A stretch of DNA of 64,000 nt, taken from Pseudomonas sp. 6D_7.1_Bac1. Lineage in GTDB: Bacteria; Pseudomonadota; Gammaproteobacteria; Pseudomonadales; Pseudomonadaceae. Below are positions 26,546 to 34,155 of the stretch, one piece after another. The position numbers were made by a program, and so were the translations under genes. The notes beneath the pieces were generated by a model, which searched no databases, was not told where the DNA came from, and saw nothing but the letters and a program-made list of their open reading frames with translations. The DNA lies in the NCBI RefSeq assembly GCF_025465945.1, contig NZ_JANLNW010000008.1:45328-109327 (forward strand), written 5' to 3'. Position 1 is the stretch's first letter. Every line of letters begins with the position of its first letter.

Positions 26546-26865
26546 CGCTCGAACGCGTAAGCGCGTTCGACCTTGCACACCCGCGTGTGGAACGCTTCAT
26601 ACCAGGTCGAGCGCCCGCGTTCGCGGGTCGCACTGTGCTCGGCGTGCTGTTTCCAGGCGAGGATCGCAGCTTCACTGGCCCAGTAGGAAACGGTGATGCC
26701 CAGTCCGTCTTCACCCCGGGCTGACTCCACACCGAGAAACCCCGGTTGTTCGCGAGCCAGTTCGACCATGCGTTGTGCGGCTTGCTCGTAACCCTGGTCT
26801 ACGGCGGTGCGCAGTGAAGTGAACATCACCGCGTAGTAAGGCGGCGAGGGTGTGTTGGCGATCAT
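26533..26865 (-). CDS. Antibiotic biosynthesis monooxygenase (ABM) domain protein
   Basis: 110 residues, a ferredoxin-like dimeric alpha/beta barrel. The N-terminal strand PPYYAVMFTSLRT, helix YEQAAQRMVELAREQPGFLGVESARG and the YWASEAAILAWKQHAEHSATRERG segment are the ABM hallmarks. Members oxidise quinols or degrade haem, but many are uncharacterised. Its start overlaps the upstream gene's stop by 4 bp (ATGA), so it is translationally coupled to the amidotransferase-like gene. Confidence 0.85.
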   Translation of the reverse strand: MIANTPSPPYYAVMFTSLRTAVDQGYEQAAQRMVELAREQPGFLGVESARGEDGLGITVSYWASEAAILAWKQHAEHSATRERGRSTWYEAFHTRVCKVERAYAFERQSV

Positions 26866-27572
26866 CTGCGGTTCCTCGCGCAGGCCTTGATAAAGGCGCT
26901 GACCAAGGGCGGCAGGGTGCCGGTTAGCGCCGCGCGTTCGGGTTGAAACAAGGTCGCGACGAAGAACGGATGATCGCTGAGTTCGATGGCCCGCAGATCA
27001 CCCGCCGAATCGTGACCGGTGGCTTTAAGGCTGTGTGTCAGCAGTTGTTCTCCGAACGCTGGATTGACTCCGTAACGACAACGATAGCCTTCGCGAATCT
27101 CTGAGGTCCCATAGGCGTTGGCGATCAGCGATCCGTCAGTCAGGTGAATACCGTCTACCGCCTCGACCAACGAGCAGGCTAGCGGCGTGAGCACTGCGCG
27201 GGTGGCGTCCGGCGAGGTTTCCCCATGTTCGGCATCGGCCCAACCCAGGACGTTGCGCGCGTACTCAAGCACCGCGTGTTGAAAGCCACCACAGGTGCCA
27301 AGGAAGGGCCGCTGTTGTTCGCGGGCAAAGCGAATCGCTGACAGCGCACCGTCCATGTTGCGGTAGGGGCTGGCAGGCACGCACCAGAAACCGTCGAAGC
27401 CAGCCAATGGGGTATTTGCGTTGATGCGGTCGGTGGCCAGCCACTGAAAGTGCAGATCGACTTCATTGTGTAGCGCCGCCATGTTCAGTGCCAGGGGAAT
27501 GGCCTGATGGGCGGTGACCTGTGGGTCGTAGTCACCGATCAGTGCAATGCGTAGTTGAGGGGGCGTTTCCAT
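26862..27572 (-). CDS. CTP-synthase glutaminase-domain-related protein (atypical class I GATase)
   Basis: 236 residues from the ATG at 27572 (GGGAG upstream). It resembles only the C-terminal glutaminase half of CTP synthase: IALIGDYDPQVTAHQAI, FWCVPASPYRNMDGALSAIRFARE and the nucleophile elbow GTCGGFQHA with Cys. The usual C-terminal HPxFVAxxFHPE motif reads HPFFVATLFQPE, so the catalytic His is replaced by Gln. It is known as a CTP-synthase-C-terminal-related family without amidotransferase partner. It is the first gene of a pair with the ABM gene and divergent from a LysR gene. Confidence 0.8.
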   Translation of the reverse strand: METPPQLRIALIGDYDPQVTAHQAIPLALNMAALHNEVDLHFQWLATDRINANTPLAGFDGFWCVPASPYRNMDGALSAIRFAREQQRPFLGTCGGFQHAVLEYARNVLGWADAEHGETSPDATRAVLTPLACSLVEAVDGIHLTDGSLIANAYGTSEIREGYRCRYGVNPAFGEQLLTHSLKATGHDSAGDLRAIELSDHPFFVATLFQPERAALTGTLPPLVSAFIKACARNRR

Positions 27573-27614
27573 GGGGTCTCCCAAGACTTGTTGATTCCTG
27601 GAACCCACTATAGA

Positions 27615-27650
27615 TTGGCGTTCACGCAATCAATATTGGCGTTTACCCAA
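27615..27650. promoter_or_regulatory. Tandem LysR operator candidate
   Basis: TTGGCGTTCACGCAA (27615) and TTGGCGTTTACCCAA (27636) are direct repeats 21 bp apart, i.e. two helical turns, each with TTG...CAA ends. They lie between the divergent amidotransferase-like operon and the LysR gene. Confidence 0.6.
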
Positions 27651-28550
27651 GTGTTCAATGCACCCACGCACTATCAGTTGGACTACCCGGACCTCGCCCT
27701 GATTCTCGCTTTGGTGCGCGGCGGCTCCCTGGCACGGGCGGCGGGATTGTTGAAGGTCGATGTTTCGACAGTGTTTCGTGCGGTTCGGCGCCTGGAAGCC
27801 GCGTTGGGCCAAGCGCTGTTCGAGAAGAGTCGCGCAGGTTACTTGCCGACCACCCTGGCCCGAACCCTGACCGAGCAAGCTGAGCGCGCCGAGCAGGCGC
27901 TGGAAGCGGTGCGGATTGGCGTGGAGCAGGGCGGTGAAGTCATCAGCGGCACCGTGCGCTTGACCTGCACCGATTCGGTCCTGCACGCCTTGCTGCTGCC
28001 GGCACTTTCGCAGTTCATGCCCGCATACCCGGCGCTGACCCTGGAGCTGAGCACCTCCAACGATTTCGCCAACCTCAGCCGCCGCGATGCCGATATTGCC
28101 CTGCGCTTGACCCGCTCACCCCCGGAGCATCTGGTCGGACGGCGATTGGGCGCGGTGTCGTACCGAGTCTGCGCCAGTACGGCGTATCTGAAATCGGTTG
28201 AGCCGCATGATCTGGCGCAGTTGAGCTGGATCGCTCCGGATGACTTCCTGCCCGACCATCCGACCGTCACCTGGCGTCGTCAGCAATTTCCCGGTGTGCT
28301 GCCGAGCTATCGCTGCAACAGCATGCTCTCGGTCACTGAGTTGGTGCGCGCCGGGCTTGGCATTGCCGCGTTGCCGGACTTTCTGATCGACCCCGCGCAG
28401 GGGCTGCGCCCATTGAGCGAACCCCTGCTCGGTTACGACACCAGCCTGTGGTTGCTGACGCGCCCGGACTGTCGAGCGTTGCGCTCGGTGGTGACGCTGT
28501 TCGATGAGTTATCGCGCTGGGTGCGATTGCCTGATCAGGAACGTTGCTGA
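27651..28550 (+). CDS. LysR-family transcriptional regulator
   Basis: 299 residues from the GTG at 27651, chosen because this gives the normal LTTR length; upstream in-frame codons fall inside the repeats that look like its operator. The ribosome binding site is weak. The HTH GSLARAAGLLKVDVSTVFRAVRRLEAALG is followed by the effector domain with RRDADIALRLTRSPPEHLVGRRLG. Probably controls the divergent amidotransferase-ABM operon and itself. Its last 16 bp overlap the convergent DUF1003 gene. Confidence 0.85.
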   Translation: MFNAPTHYQLDYPDLALILALVRGGSLARAAGLLKVDVSTVFRAVRRLEAALGQALFEKSRAGYLPTTLARTLTEQAERAEQALEAVRIGVEQGGEVISGTVRLTCTDSVLHALLLPALSQFMPAYPALTLELSTSNDFANLSRRDADIALRLTRSPPEHLVGRRLGAVSYRVCASTAYLKSVEPHDLAQLSWIAPDDFLPDHPTVTWRRQQFPGVLPSYRCNSMLSVTELVRAGLGIAALPDFLIDPAQGLRPLSEPLLGYDTSLWLLTRPDCRALRSVVTLFDELSRWVRLPDQERC

Positions 28551-29071
28551 TCCTGCAAAAAGTGTTGATGCATTTCTGAGGTCAGGTTTTCGATGCGCTC
28601 GGTCAGGGACTTGGTCATCTCGGTCAGTCGGGTGTTTTGTTCAAGCAGCGAGAGCAACTGCGCGGAGTGCTGCGCGGCTTGGGTTTGTCGCTCGGTATTG
28701 GCGACGGCCAAGGCCTCGCGGTGTTGCGCGTCGGCATCGGACTGCGCTTTGTCGCGCGCGGCCTGACGGGTTTGCGCCAGCAGAATCAGCGGTGCGGCAT
28801 AGGCGGCTTGCAGGCTGAACGCGAGGTTGAGCAGGATGAACGGGTAGACGTCGAAAGTCGTTATCCCGGCGACGTTCAGAACAATCCAGACCCCGACGAT
28901 GAGGGTTTGCGCGCCGAGAAAGGTCGGGGTGCCGAAGAAGCGTGCAAAGGCTTCGGCCTTCAATGCAAAGGTGTCGTTGCCGAAAGTTGATGCCAAATGG
29001 GCGTGCGGCCGGTGGAAGCGCAAGTGATCGACGGGGGCTGCGGGGTCTTTCTCGTGTTTGGTTGAATTCAT
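28535..29071 (-). CDS. DUF1003 membrane protein
   Basis: 178 residues. Two adjacent membrane helices at about 50-95 (FLGAQTLIVGVWIVLNVAG and FDVYPFILLNLAFSLQAAYAAPLILLAQ) carry the DUF1003 signature, with Asn residues and the FxPYPFxxLN-type loop. A charged helical coiled-coil follows, RQAARDKAQSDADAQHRE, then a Gln/Glu-rich C-terminal helix. Function unknown; family members sit in the inner membrane. Confidence 0.88.
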   Translation of the reverse strand: MNSTKHEKDPAAPVDHLRFHRPHAHLASTFGNDTFALKAEAFARFFGTPTFLGAQTLIVGVWIVLNVAGITTFDVYPFILLNLAFSLQAAYAAPLILLAQTRQAARDKAQSDADAQHREALAVANTERQTQAAQHSAQLLSLLEQNTRLTEMTKSLTERIENLTSEMHQHFLQDQQRS

Positions 29072-29235
29072 GATGCTCTCTTCAATACCGTGGGACTGGG
29101 CACACTATAACCTTATAGATCCCTGCATCCGATTCGCGCTGAAACACTTTGTTGCGTTTTATTCAGAGCTTCCGCCCAGCGGTTAAAACACGCGAATAAT
29201 GTCATTTATTCCACGAGCACTATTGAGTGTTCACT

Positions 29236-29868
29236 TCACTCGTTGTCGGCGTGGCCGCCCTGGCATTGATAGCAAGCCAGAAACATGTCCAGGGTCGACT
29301 CTACGACAGTGGTCTGCATTTCGGGTGACAGGGGTGGACAGTTCAGGGATATCTGCGGCCAGAAGGCAAATGCCTTGAGCATTCCCTGCACCTGCTGGGC
29401 AGCGAAGCCAGGGTCTGCAGGCTTGAGACGACCATCAGCTTGAGCTGCGCGAATCCAGGTGGTCAGCCCCTCTTCACGCTCGCCAATGCGCAGGACCATG
29501 TCCTGGACCCGTTCTGGCGAATGGATGGTGGCAGCGATGGCCACCCGTGCCAGATCAAGGAAGTTGTTGTCCCCCAGCAACTGCAATTTGCTGTGCAGTA
29601 ACTGGCCGAGCTGTTCGCGCAGCGGCAGGTCTGCGCGATAGCTGTTGTCCTGCTGAGCGGTGACGTTGGTCCACAATCTTTGCAGAATTTCGGCGAACAG
29701 CTCTTCCTTACTGGGGAAGTGGTTGTACACCGTACGCTTCGACACACCCGCGGTGGCGGCAATCTTGTCCATGCTGGTGATGTCGAATCCGTTGGCGCGG
29801 AACTCGGCAATCGCCGCCTGAACAATGGCTTCGCGCTTACGGTCGGTGAGGCGTTGCGGAGCTGTCAT
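29236..29868 (-). CDS. TetR-family transcriptional regulator
   Basis: 210 residues. The N-terminal TetR HTH (residues about 8-55) reads EAIVQAAIAEFRANGFDITSMDKIAATAGVSKRTVYNHFPSKEELFAEIL. The C-terminal ligand domain is of the common all-helical type. It is divergent from the MBL-fold gene. A dyad-symmetric site in the gap is its likely operator. Confidence 0.9.
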   Translation of the reverse strand: MTAPQRLTDRKREAIVQAAIAEFRANGFDITSMDKIAATAGVSKRTVYNHFPSKEELFAEILQRLWTNVTAQQDNSYRADLPLREQLGQLLHSKLQLLGDNNFLDLARVAIAATIHSPERVQDMVLRIGEREEGLTTWIRAAQADGRLKPADPGFAAQQVQGMLKAFAFWPQISLNCPPLSPEMQTTVVESTLDMFLACYQCQGGHADNE

Positions 29869-29945
29869 AAATACGCTTCGGCAGAGTTGAAAGAGAATTA
29901 CACCAGGCAGTTTACTTACTCCCGGCTTTGTTGCAATCTTGAAAC

Positions 29946-29961
29946 TACACTGTGCAGTGTA
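29946..29961. promoter_or_regulatory. Candidate TetR operator
   Basis: TACACTG-TG-CAGTGTA, 7-bp perfect arms about a 2-bp centre, between the divergent TetR and MBL-fold genes. A degenerate copy, TACACCAGGCAGTTTA, sits at 29899-29914 (12 of 16 matches). Confidence 0.6.
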
Positions 29962-30070
29962 ATTTGTGCAGTCAAAAATAGAGTTTGCGGCTGACGCGTG
30001 CGTGCATTGGCCATTTATCGTCCGAAAAAGAAAGCCCGAACCTCGTCGGTTTTTCTGGAGTCACTCAAAC

Positions 30071-31126
30071 ATGGCCACTTTCTATTCCCAGGCTGATAGC
30101 GCCACTGAGTTGAAAACGTCCCGGCAGGAGCAGGGGCAGTACCGCAATAATGTGACCGTACCGCGGGAAGGTTTTCGCAAGACCTTGCGTATTTTCTGGA
30201 ACATGCTGTTCCACAAACCGCGTAACACGCGACCGGCCGGTGTCATTCCGGTTCAAGCACTGACTCGCGAACAGCTTCTCAGCGCGCCGAATCACAGTGT
30301 GTTTCGCCTGGGTCACTCCACCGTGTTGCTGAAACTGCGCGACAAGTTCTGGCTGACGGACCCGGTCTTCGCCGAACGCGCATCGCCGGTGCAATGGGCT
30401 GGCCCCAAGCGCTTTCATCAACCGCCGATCAGCCTTGAGGAGTTGCCTCCAATCGAGGCGGTGATTCTGTCCCATGACCATTACGACCACCTCGACCATC
30501 AGTCGATCCTCAAGCTGGCGGACAAAACCAAACACTTCCTCGCGCCACTGGGTGTGGGTGAGACGCTGATCAAATGGGGCGTCGATGCGAGCAAAGTGCG
30601 TCAACTGGATTGGTGGGAGGGGACTCAGGTCAGCGGCATTCATTTTATCGCGACGCCTTCGCAGCACTTTTCCGGGCGCGGGTTGTTCAATGGCAACAGC
30701 ACGCTCTGGGCCTCGTGGGTAATGATCGACGGGGACAAACGGATTTTCTTCAGCGGCGACACCGGCTACTTCGACGGTTTTAAAGCGATCGGCGAACAGT
30801 TCGGTCCCTTTGATCTAACACTGATGGAGACCGGCGCGTACAACGTCGACTGGCCGCACGTTCACATGCAACCCGAACAAACCCTGCAAGCACACATCGA
30901 CCTCAAGGGCCATTGGCTGCTGCCGATTCACAACGGCACTTTCGACTTGGCGATGCACGCCTGGCACGAACCCTTCGACCGCATTTTGGCCTTGGCCTGG
31001 GAACGCAATGTTTCCATCACCACGCCACAGATGGGCGAAGCGTTCAGCCTGAGTCAACCGCAGTGCGGACGGGCTTGGTGGCTGGAGGTTGAAGAGGCGA
31101 CAGATCAGTTGGTCGTTAACAGCTAG
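30071..31126 (+). CDS. MBL-fold hydrolase, RomA/NAPE-PLD-like
   Basis: 351 residues from the ATG at 30071 (GGAG upstream). Metallo-beta-lactamase fold: GHSTVLLKL near residue 78, LTDPVF, the zinc-binding SHDHYDHLDHQS, TPSQHFSGRG, FFSGDTGYFDG and MHAWHEPFDR. This is the UlaG/NAPE-PLD-like branch that includes RomA of enterobacteria, itself located next to a TetR-type regulator. Substrates may be phospholipids or small lactones; no direct evidence here. It is probably repressed by the divergent TetR gene. Confidence 0.85.
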   Translation: MATFYSQADSATELKTSRQEQGQYRNNVTVPREGFRKTLRIFWNMLFHKPRNTRPAGVIPVQALTREQLLSAPNHSVFRLGHSTVLLKLRDKFWLTDPVFAERASPVQWAGPKRFHQPPISLEELPPIEAVILSHDHYDHLDHQSILKLADKTKHFLAPLGVGETLIKWGVDASKVRQLDWWEGTQVSGIHFIATPSQHFSGRGLFNGNSTLWASWVMIDGDKRIFFSGDTGYFDGFKAIGEQFGPFDLTLMETGAYNVDWPHVHMQPEQTLQAHIDLKGHWLLPIHNGTFDLAMHAWHEPFDRILALAWERNVSITTPQMGEAFSLSQPQCGRAWWLEVEEATDQLVVNS

Positions 31127-31208
31127 GGCGTGCGTCTATTTCACGGATTGTTCTGCGCAGATGCTGGTACGGCAGACTCTGCTAGTGCTGGGGGGAGGGA
31201 ACCCCCTA

Positions 31209-31529
31209 TCAGGGAAAAACCACTTCAATCCGACCTTCGCGTCTTGATCTCGGCGCTGGTTTGACGATGATCTGTACATCGCGTCCGAGCCGTGAGAGAC
31301 ACTCCATCATCTTGGCTTCACTGATGCCCCGAAATTTTCCGCGAAGCATTTCGGAAAGTTTGGGCTGTGATAACCCCAGGATCTCGGAGGCCTGAACTTG
31401 GGTCAGGTGACGGGCCTTTATGATTTCGCCGATCTTTGCCGCGAGTTGGGCTTTAAGGCGCATTTCGATGGTGTTTCGACTTTCCAGGTCGTCATAAATA
31501 TTTCCGGTGCTTCCTTCGATCTCTATCAT
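31209..31529 (-). CDS. HTH antitoxin-like protein without a toxin
   Basis: 106 residues from the ATG at 31529 (AAGGA 8 nt upstream). It starts MIEIEGSTGNIYDDL and continues AQLAAKIGEIIKARHLTQVQASEILGLSQPKLSEMLRGKFRGISEAKM, an XRE helix-turn-helix of the type paired with HigB/Gp49-like RNases. In such pairs the toxin gene normally lies immediately upstream; here that place is occupied by an unrelated HTH gene only 29 bp away. It may have been recruited as a transcription regulator or be a remnant of a TA pair. Confidence 0.8.
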   Translation of the reverse strand: MIEIEGSTGNIYDDLESRNTIEMRLKAQLAAKIGEIIKARHLTQVQASEILGLSQPKLSEMLRGKFRGISEAKMMECLSRLGRDVQIIVKPAPRSRREGRIEVVFP

Positions 31530-31558
31530 GTCTAGATCCTTGATAAATTTTGCGGGGA

Positions 31559-31876
31559 TCACTCAATCATCGCGTAATCCGCCCGCCCCACCGGGTCAGG
31601 CGTAGAGCCTTTAACGCTCATGCCTCTACCCGGTGCAAAGCCCGGGAAGAACACCAGACCTTCGGCTTCAAACCGATAGGCGAGGGCCAGGCGGGTGACG
31701 TCGAGCAATTCACCGCCAGCCTCGAACCGTCGGATAGCTTCAACGGTAACCCCGGACTCCCTGGAAAACTCCTCCAGCGACCAGCCCAACATCGCACGTG
31801 CCTGCGCGCTGTGTTCAGGGGTGAATTGAAAAAGGGCGATACGTTCCAGGGTGATTTTCATCGCAAGAGAGGCCAT
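31559..31876 (-). CDS. Small XRE-type DNA-binding protein
   Basis: 105 residues from the ATG at 31876 (GGAGAAAACC upstream). The central HTH is QARAMLGWSLEEFSRESGVTVEAIRRFEAGGELLDVTRLALAYRFEAEGLVFFPG, close to the ArdK/XRE-like regulators that accompany mobile and defence genes. It is co-oriented with the antitoxin-like gene 29 bp downstream and probably co-transcribed. The target is unknown. Confidence 0.75.
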   Translation of the reverse strand: MASLAMKITLERIALFQFTPEHSAQARAMLGWSLEEFSRESGVTVEAIRRFEAGGELLDVTRLALAYRFEAEGLVFFPGFAPGRGMSVKGSTPDPVGRADYAMIE

Positions 31877-31970
31877 GGTTTTCTCCGGGTTCGAAATTGG
31901 TCATTCAATAAGTACTGTGTTTTTGTACAGTTGTTTTCGACCCGGATCAAACTCAATTTTTTGATTGGTT

Positions 31971-32930
31971 CTACTTCGCTTCCAACCCCGGCACCTCCCG
32001 AATAATGAAGTGATCCAGATTCTCGATATCACCGCTGAACACCCCGAACGTCTGCTCGGGGTTTTTCTTGCTCGGCACCTGCTTCAGCTCCGGTGTCACG
32101 CCATAGAAGAAACAGTAAAGCTCCCGCTCGCTGCCGATGGCGCCCTTGATTTCCTCCAGGAAGGCTTTGCGTTTGCGGTAGTTCTCGATCAGGTTTTTGC
32201 TCAGGTAGACGTTCACCGAGTAGGGCTTCTTGTCGAGCCAGACCTTCTTCTCGAAATCGATGCGGAAACTGGTTTTGTAGTCCTTGATCGCTTTGATCTT
32301 GCCCCAGTAAATCAGCCCCTTGTTGTCCTGCAGGTATTCGATCTTCTTGAAGAACGCGCCGTAAGACGCCGTTTGCTCGCCAATCTTCAGCGGCATGCGT
32401 TTGAGCAGGTCCTTGTCATCGAAATTCGACACGAAGCACTCCACCGGGTGAGCGAAGACGCTGGTTTTGTCCGGTGCCGATTCGCGGGGCGGGTGCTCGG
32501 TGGTGCTGGTCGTGGCAGAAGGTTTCGGCTGATCCCGAGGCGCATCGACATCCGGCACTGGGGGGGACGGCTTGCGCACATACTGACGCCGGGTCAGCAG
32601 CAGCTCTGACGGAAAGTGCTCCTCAGGTCCGTCATCCACCTCGGCGCTTTCTGACCCTGGCGTTCTGAGGCTGACATAAGGACAGCCCTCGATATGCCGG
32701 GTGCCGGGCAGATTCTTGAAGTGTGGTGTCCGGATGTAATTGACGTTTTTCGCGTTGAACGTCCCCAGCCCGTTCGCCGCATCGAACGCCGTGCGACAGT
32801 CATCGTTGGGGCACTGAAAGCGCTCCTTGGCCGAGTCGAAGTCCATGGTTTCGTCGAAGTTCAGATCGCGCACGTCATAGATCGACAGTTTGTCGTCGAG
32901 GCTGATGCAGTAGGCGGTGTCGAATTTCAT
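31971..32930 (-). CDS. Unknown protein with N-terminal zinc-ribbon-like cysteines
   Basis: 319 residues, not recognised. CPNDDC near residue 40 and a later HIEGC near 82 form a possible Cys4/Cys3His zinc site. A proline-rich disordered stretch lies at about 120-155. The C-terminal domain, about 160-319, is alpha/beta and Lys-rich (FRIDFEKKVWLDKKPYSVNVYLSK, YCFFYGVTPELKQVPSKKNPEQ). No signal or membrane segment. AAGGA precedes the ATG. It lies between small HTH regulators and the caspase locus, so a defence-related role is possible but unsupported. Confidence 0.65.
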   Translation of the reverse strand: MKFDTAYCISLDDKLSIYDVRDLNFDETMDFDSAKERFQCPNDDCRTAFDAANGLGTFNAKNVNYIRTPHFKNLPGTRHIEGCPYVSLRTPGSESAEVDDGPEEHFPSELLLTRRQYVRKPSPPVPDVDAPRDQPKPSATTSTTEHPPRESAPDKTSVFAHPVECFVSNFDDKDLLKRMPLKIGEQTASYGAFFKKIEYLQDNKGLIYWGKIKAIKDYKTSFRIDFEKKVWLDKKPYSVNVYLSKNLIENYRKRKAFLEEIKGAIGSERELYCFFYGVTPELKQVPSKKNPEQTFGVFSGDIENLDHFIIREVPGLEAK

Positions 32931-33143
32931 GGGCGCTCGGGTCCTTGAGAGATAGGTGGCGTATTAATAGCGGGTGGCGCGTGATGACGCACCTGTTGAT
33001 TCACGTTCGTCGCATCAACCCCCTCCGTAATTGGACAAGACCCCATTGCCTGACTAGCGTTGTGAGACGGATCGCATTGCTCCATGCCTCATGCTGAGGC
33101 GCCGCTCCGAGCTGACAGTCAGTTGCATCTACAAGGAGGTCAG

Positions 33144-34121
33144 ATGTTTGGTTCGGTCGTTCTGGACGCGATTCTCGGGATGTTGGCGCTGTTCACGCTG
33201 CTGGGTATTTTCGTCACCACCCTCACTGAAATCATTCAATCATTCTTCCAGAAGGTCCGGGCGAAGTACCTTTATGACGCCCTGAAGCTGTTGTTCACCG
33301 GCAAATTGAAGGGGCTGAACGACAGCGACCTGGCGTTCTTCCAGCAGGTACTCGAACACCCGGTGATCCAGTCCATGGCGCCACCGGGCCAACGCCCCAG
33401 TTACCTGGATCCGGCGATGCTGGCGCAGGTGGTGATCACGCTGCTACTGCACAAAGACGACACCACGACCCTCGATATTCCCCTCGACGAACTCAATGCA
33501 GCCCTGACCAAAGGCATTGCGCAGGTTCCCTCCGAGCACTTGCGTCGCGCACTGTCGACGTTACTTGCGGCGGCCCAGGCCAAAGTCACCACGGCTCAGG
33601 AACTGCTGTGCTCGTTCAAGACCCGGCTGGAGCACTGGATCAATGCGGTCATGGACCGCGCCGAAGGCTGGATGCGGCGTAATGCCAAAGTCGTGTCACT
33701 GAGCTGTTCGCTGGTGATTTGCCTGGTGCTCAACGTCAACGCGTTCGACCTCATGCAGGGCCTGGTGCGCAATGACACGTTGCGCGCGGCGGGCATGCAG
33801 ATGGCCAGCAATCTGGTGACCAACAACTCGTCTGCGGCGCTCGATCAGCTCTGTGCAAATCGGGACGACAAGGCCCAGTGCCAGTTTGAGTCGGCATTGA
33901 GCGGTTTGCAGGCGCTGCCTCAGGGCGCTATCGGCTGGAATAACCAGCCGGCGTTTTTGCATCACGATCAGAAAAACAAAACCGCCTGGTTCGGCTACTG
34001 GTTGCTTGGGGTCATGACGGCGGCGCTGGCGGCCTCATTGGGCGGCGATTTCTGGTTCAAGATGTTGAGCCAGATGATTCGCCTGACGGGCAGCAAAACC
34101 GCCCCACAGCTCAAGCCCTGA
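33144..34121 (+). CDS. Three-span membrane protein next to the caspase fusion
   Basis: 325 residues from the ATG at 33144 (AAGGAGGT 5 nt upstream, very strong). TM1 is at about 6-27 (LDAILGMLALFTLLGIFVTTLTEII), TM2 at 183-202 (VVSLSCSLVICLVLNV), and TM3 at 283-303 (WFGYWLLGVMTAALAASLGG). The TM1-TM2 domain is helical and the short loop between TM2 and TM3 has two Cys (CANRDDKAQC). Family not named, though the layout is widespread in bacterial genomes. 34 bp separate it from the phosphoesterase-caspase gene, so the two are one operon. It may anchor or be attacked by the effector; this is inference. Confidence 0.75.
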   Translation: MFGSVVLDAILGMLALFTLLGIFVTTLTEIIQSFFQKVRAKYLYDALKLLFTGKLKGLNDSDLAFFQQVLEHPVIQSMAPPGQRPSYLDPAMLAQVVITLLLHKDDTTTLDIPLDELNAALTKGIAQVPSEHLRRALSTLLAAAQAKVTTAQELLCSFKTRLEHWINAVMDRAEGWMRRNAKVVSLSCSLVICLVLNVNAFDLMQGLVRNDTLRAAGMQMASNLVTNNSSAALDQLCANRDDKAQCQFESALSGLQALPQGAIGWNNQPAFLHHDQKNKTAWFGYWLLGVMTAALAASLGGDFWFKMLSQMIRLTGSKTAPQLKP

Positions 34122-34155
34122 GCGCTATCGGGCACATCAACTCAGGGAGAGCAAC

